The notes beneath the pieces are model-generated. The model saw only the letters and a program-made list of their open reading frames with translations, made no database searches and was not told the DNA's origin. A DNA stretch of 5,486 nt from Verrucomicrobia bacterium 12-59-8 (GTDB lineage Bacteria; Verrucomicrobiota; Verrucomicrobiae; Verrucomicrobiales; Verrucomicrobiaceae), in the NCBI GenBank assembly GCA_002279765.1, contig NCCR01000290.1, positions 1-5,486 of the forward strand. The letters run 5' to 3'. This document shows positions 5,473 to 5,486 of this stretch, piece after piece. A program made the translations under genes and the position numbers. The stretch's first letter is position 1; each line of letters opens with the position of its first letter.

Positions 5473-5486
5473 CTACCCAGCGCAAG

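Overview
The window looks like a defence or stress-response locus on the chromosome of a high-GC, weakly Shine-Dalgarno-dependent bacterium. The dense GTAG-hairpin (REP-like) palindromes, a short tandem repeat at a gene end, and the style of the TIR-STAND protein suggest Verrucomicrobiota. That lineage call is an inference from style, not from a marker gene.

Layout. Bases 1-67 hold a short 3' flank with a REP-like repeat. An AAA-family ATPase lies on the minus strand at 68-1240. A 176-bp gap follows, with AT-rich possible promoter sequence, a second copy of the flank repeat and a 21-bp tandem repeat that runs into the end of the next gene. That gene, at 1417-4050 on the minus strand, encodes an 877-residue TIR-STAND (NB-ARC-like)-TPR protein. 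A divergent intergenic region (about 4051-4229) separates it from a plus-strand toxin-antitoxin operon: a Xre/MbcA/ParS-type (DUF2384) antitoxin at 4230-4745 and a RES-domain toxin at 4742-5194, overlapping by ATGA. The last 290 bases carry no gene; they hold three GTAG-hairpin repeats in alternating orientation.

How the genes may work together. The TIR domain keeps the WxxxE motif of NAD+-cleaving TIR enzymes, and RES toxins are known NAD+-degrading (or related ADP-ribosylating) enzymes. The two divergent units may therefore both act on NAD+, one as a sensor-triggered STAND effector and the other as a toxin-antitoxin pair. This fits an abortive-infection-like module, but the functional link is inferred from gene order alone. 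The AAA ATPase could be a passenger or a third component.

The most unusual structure is an array of three palindromic repeats inside the TIR-STAND coding sequence (2540-2667). Two of them form an inverted REP pair like the intergenic ones at the right end. They are translated in frame as a Pro/Ala/Thr/Gly-rich insert that splits the winged-helix part of the STAND module.
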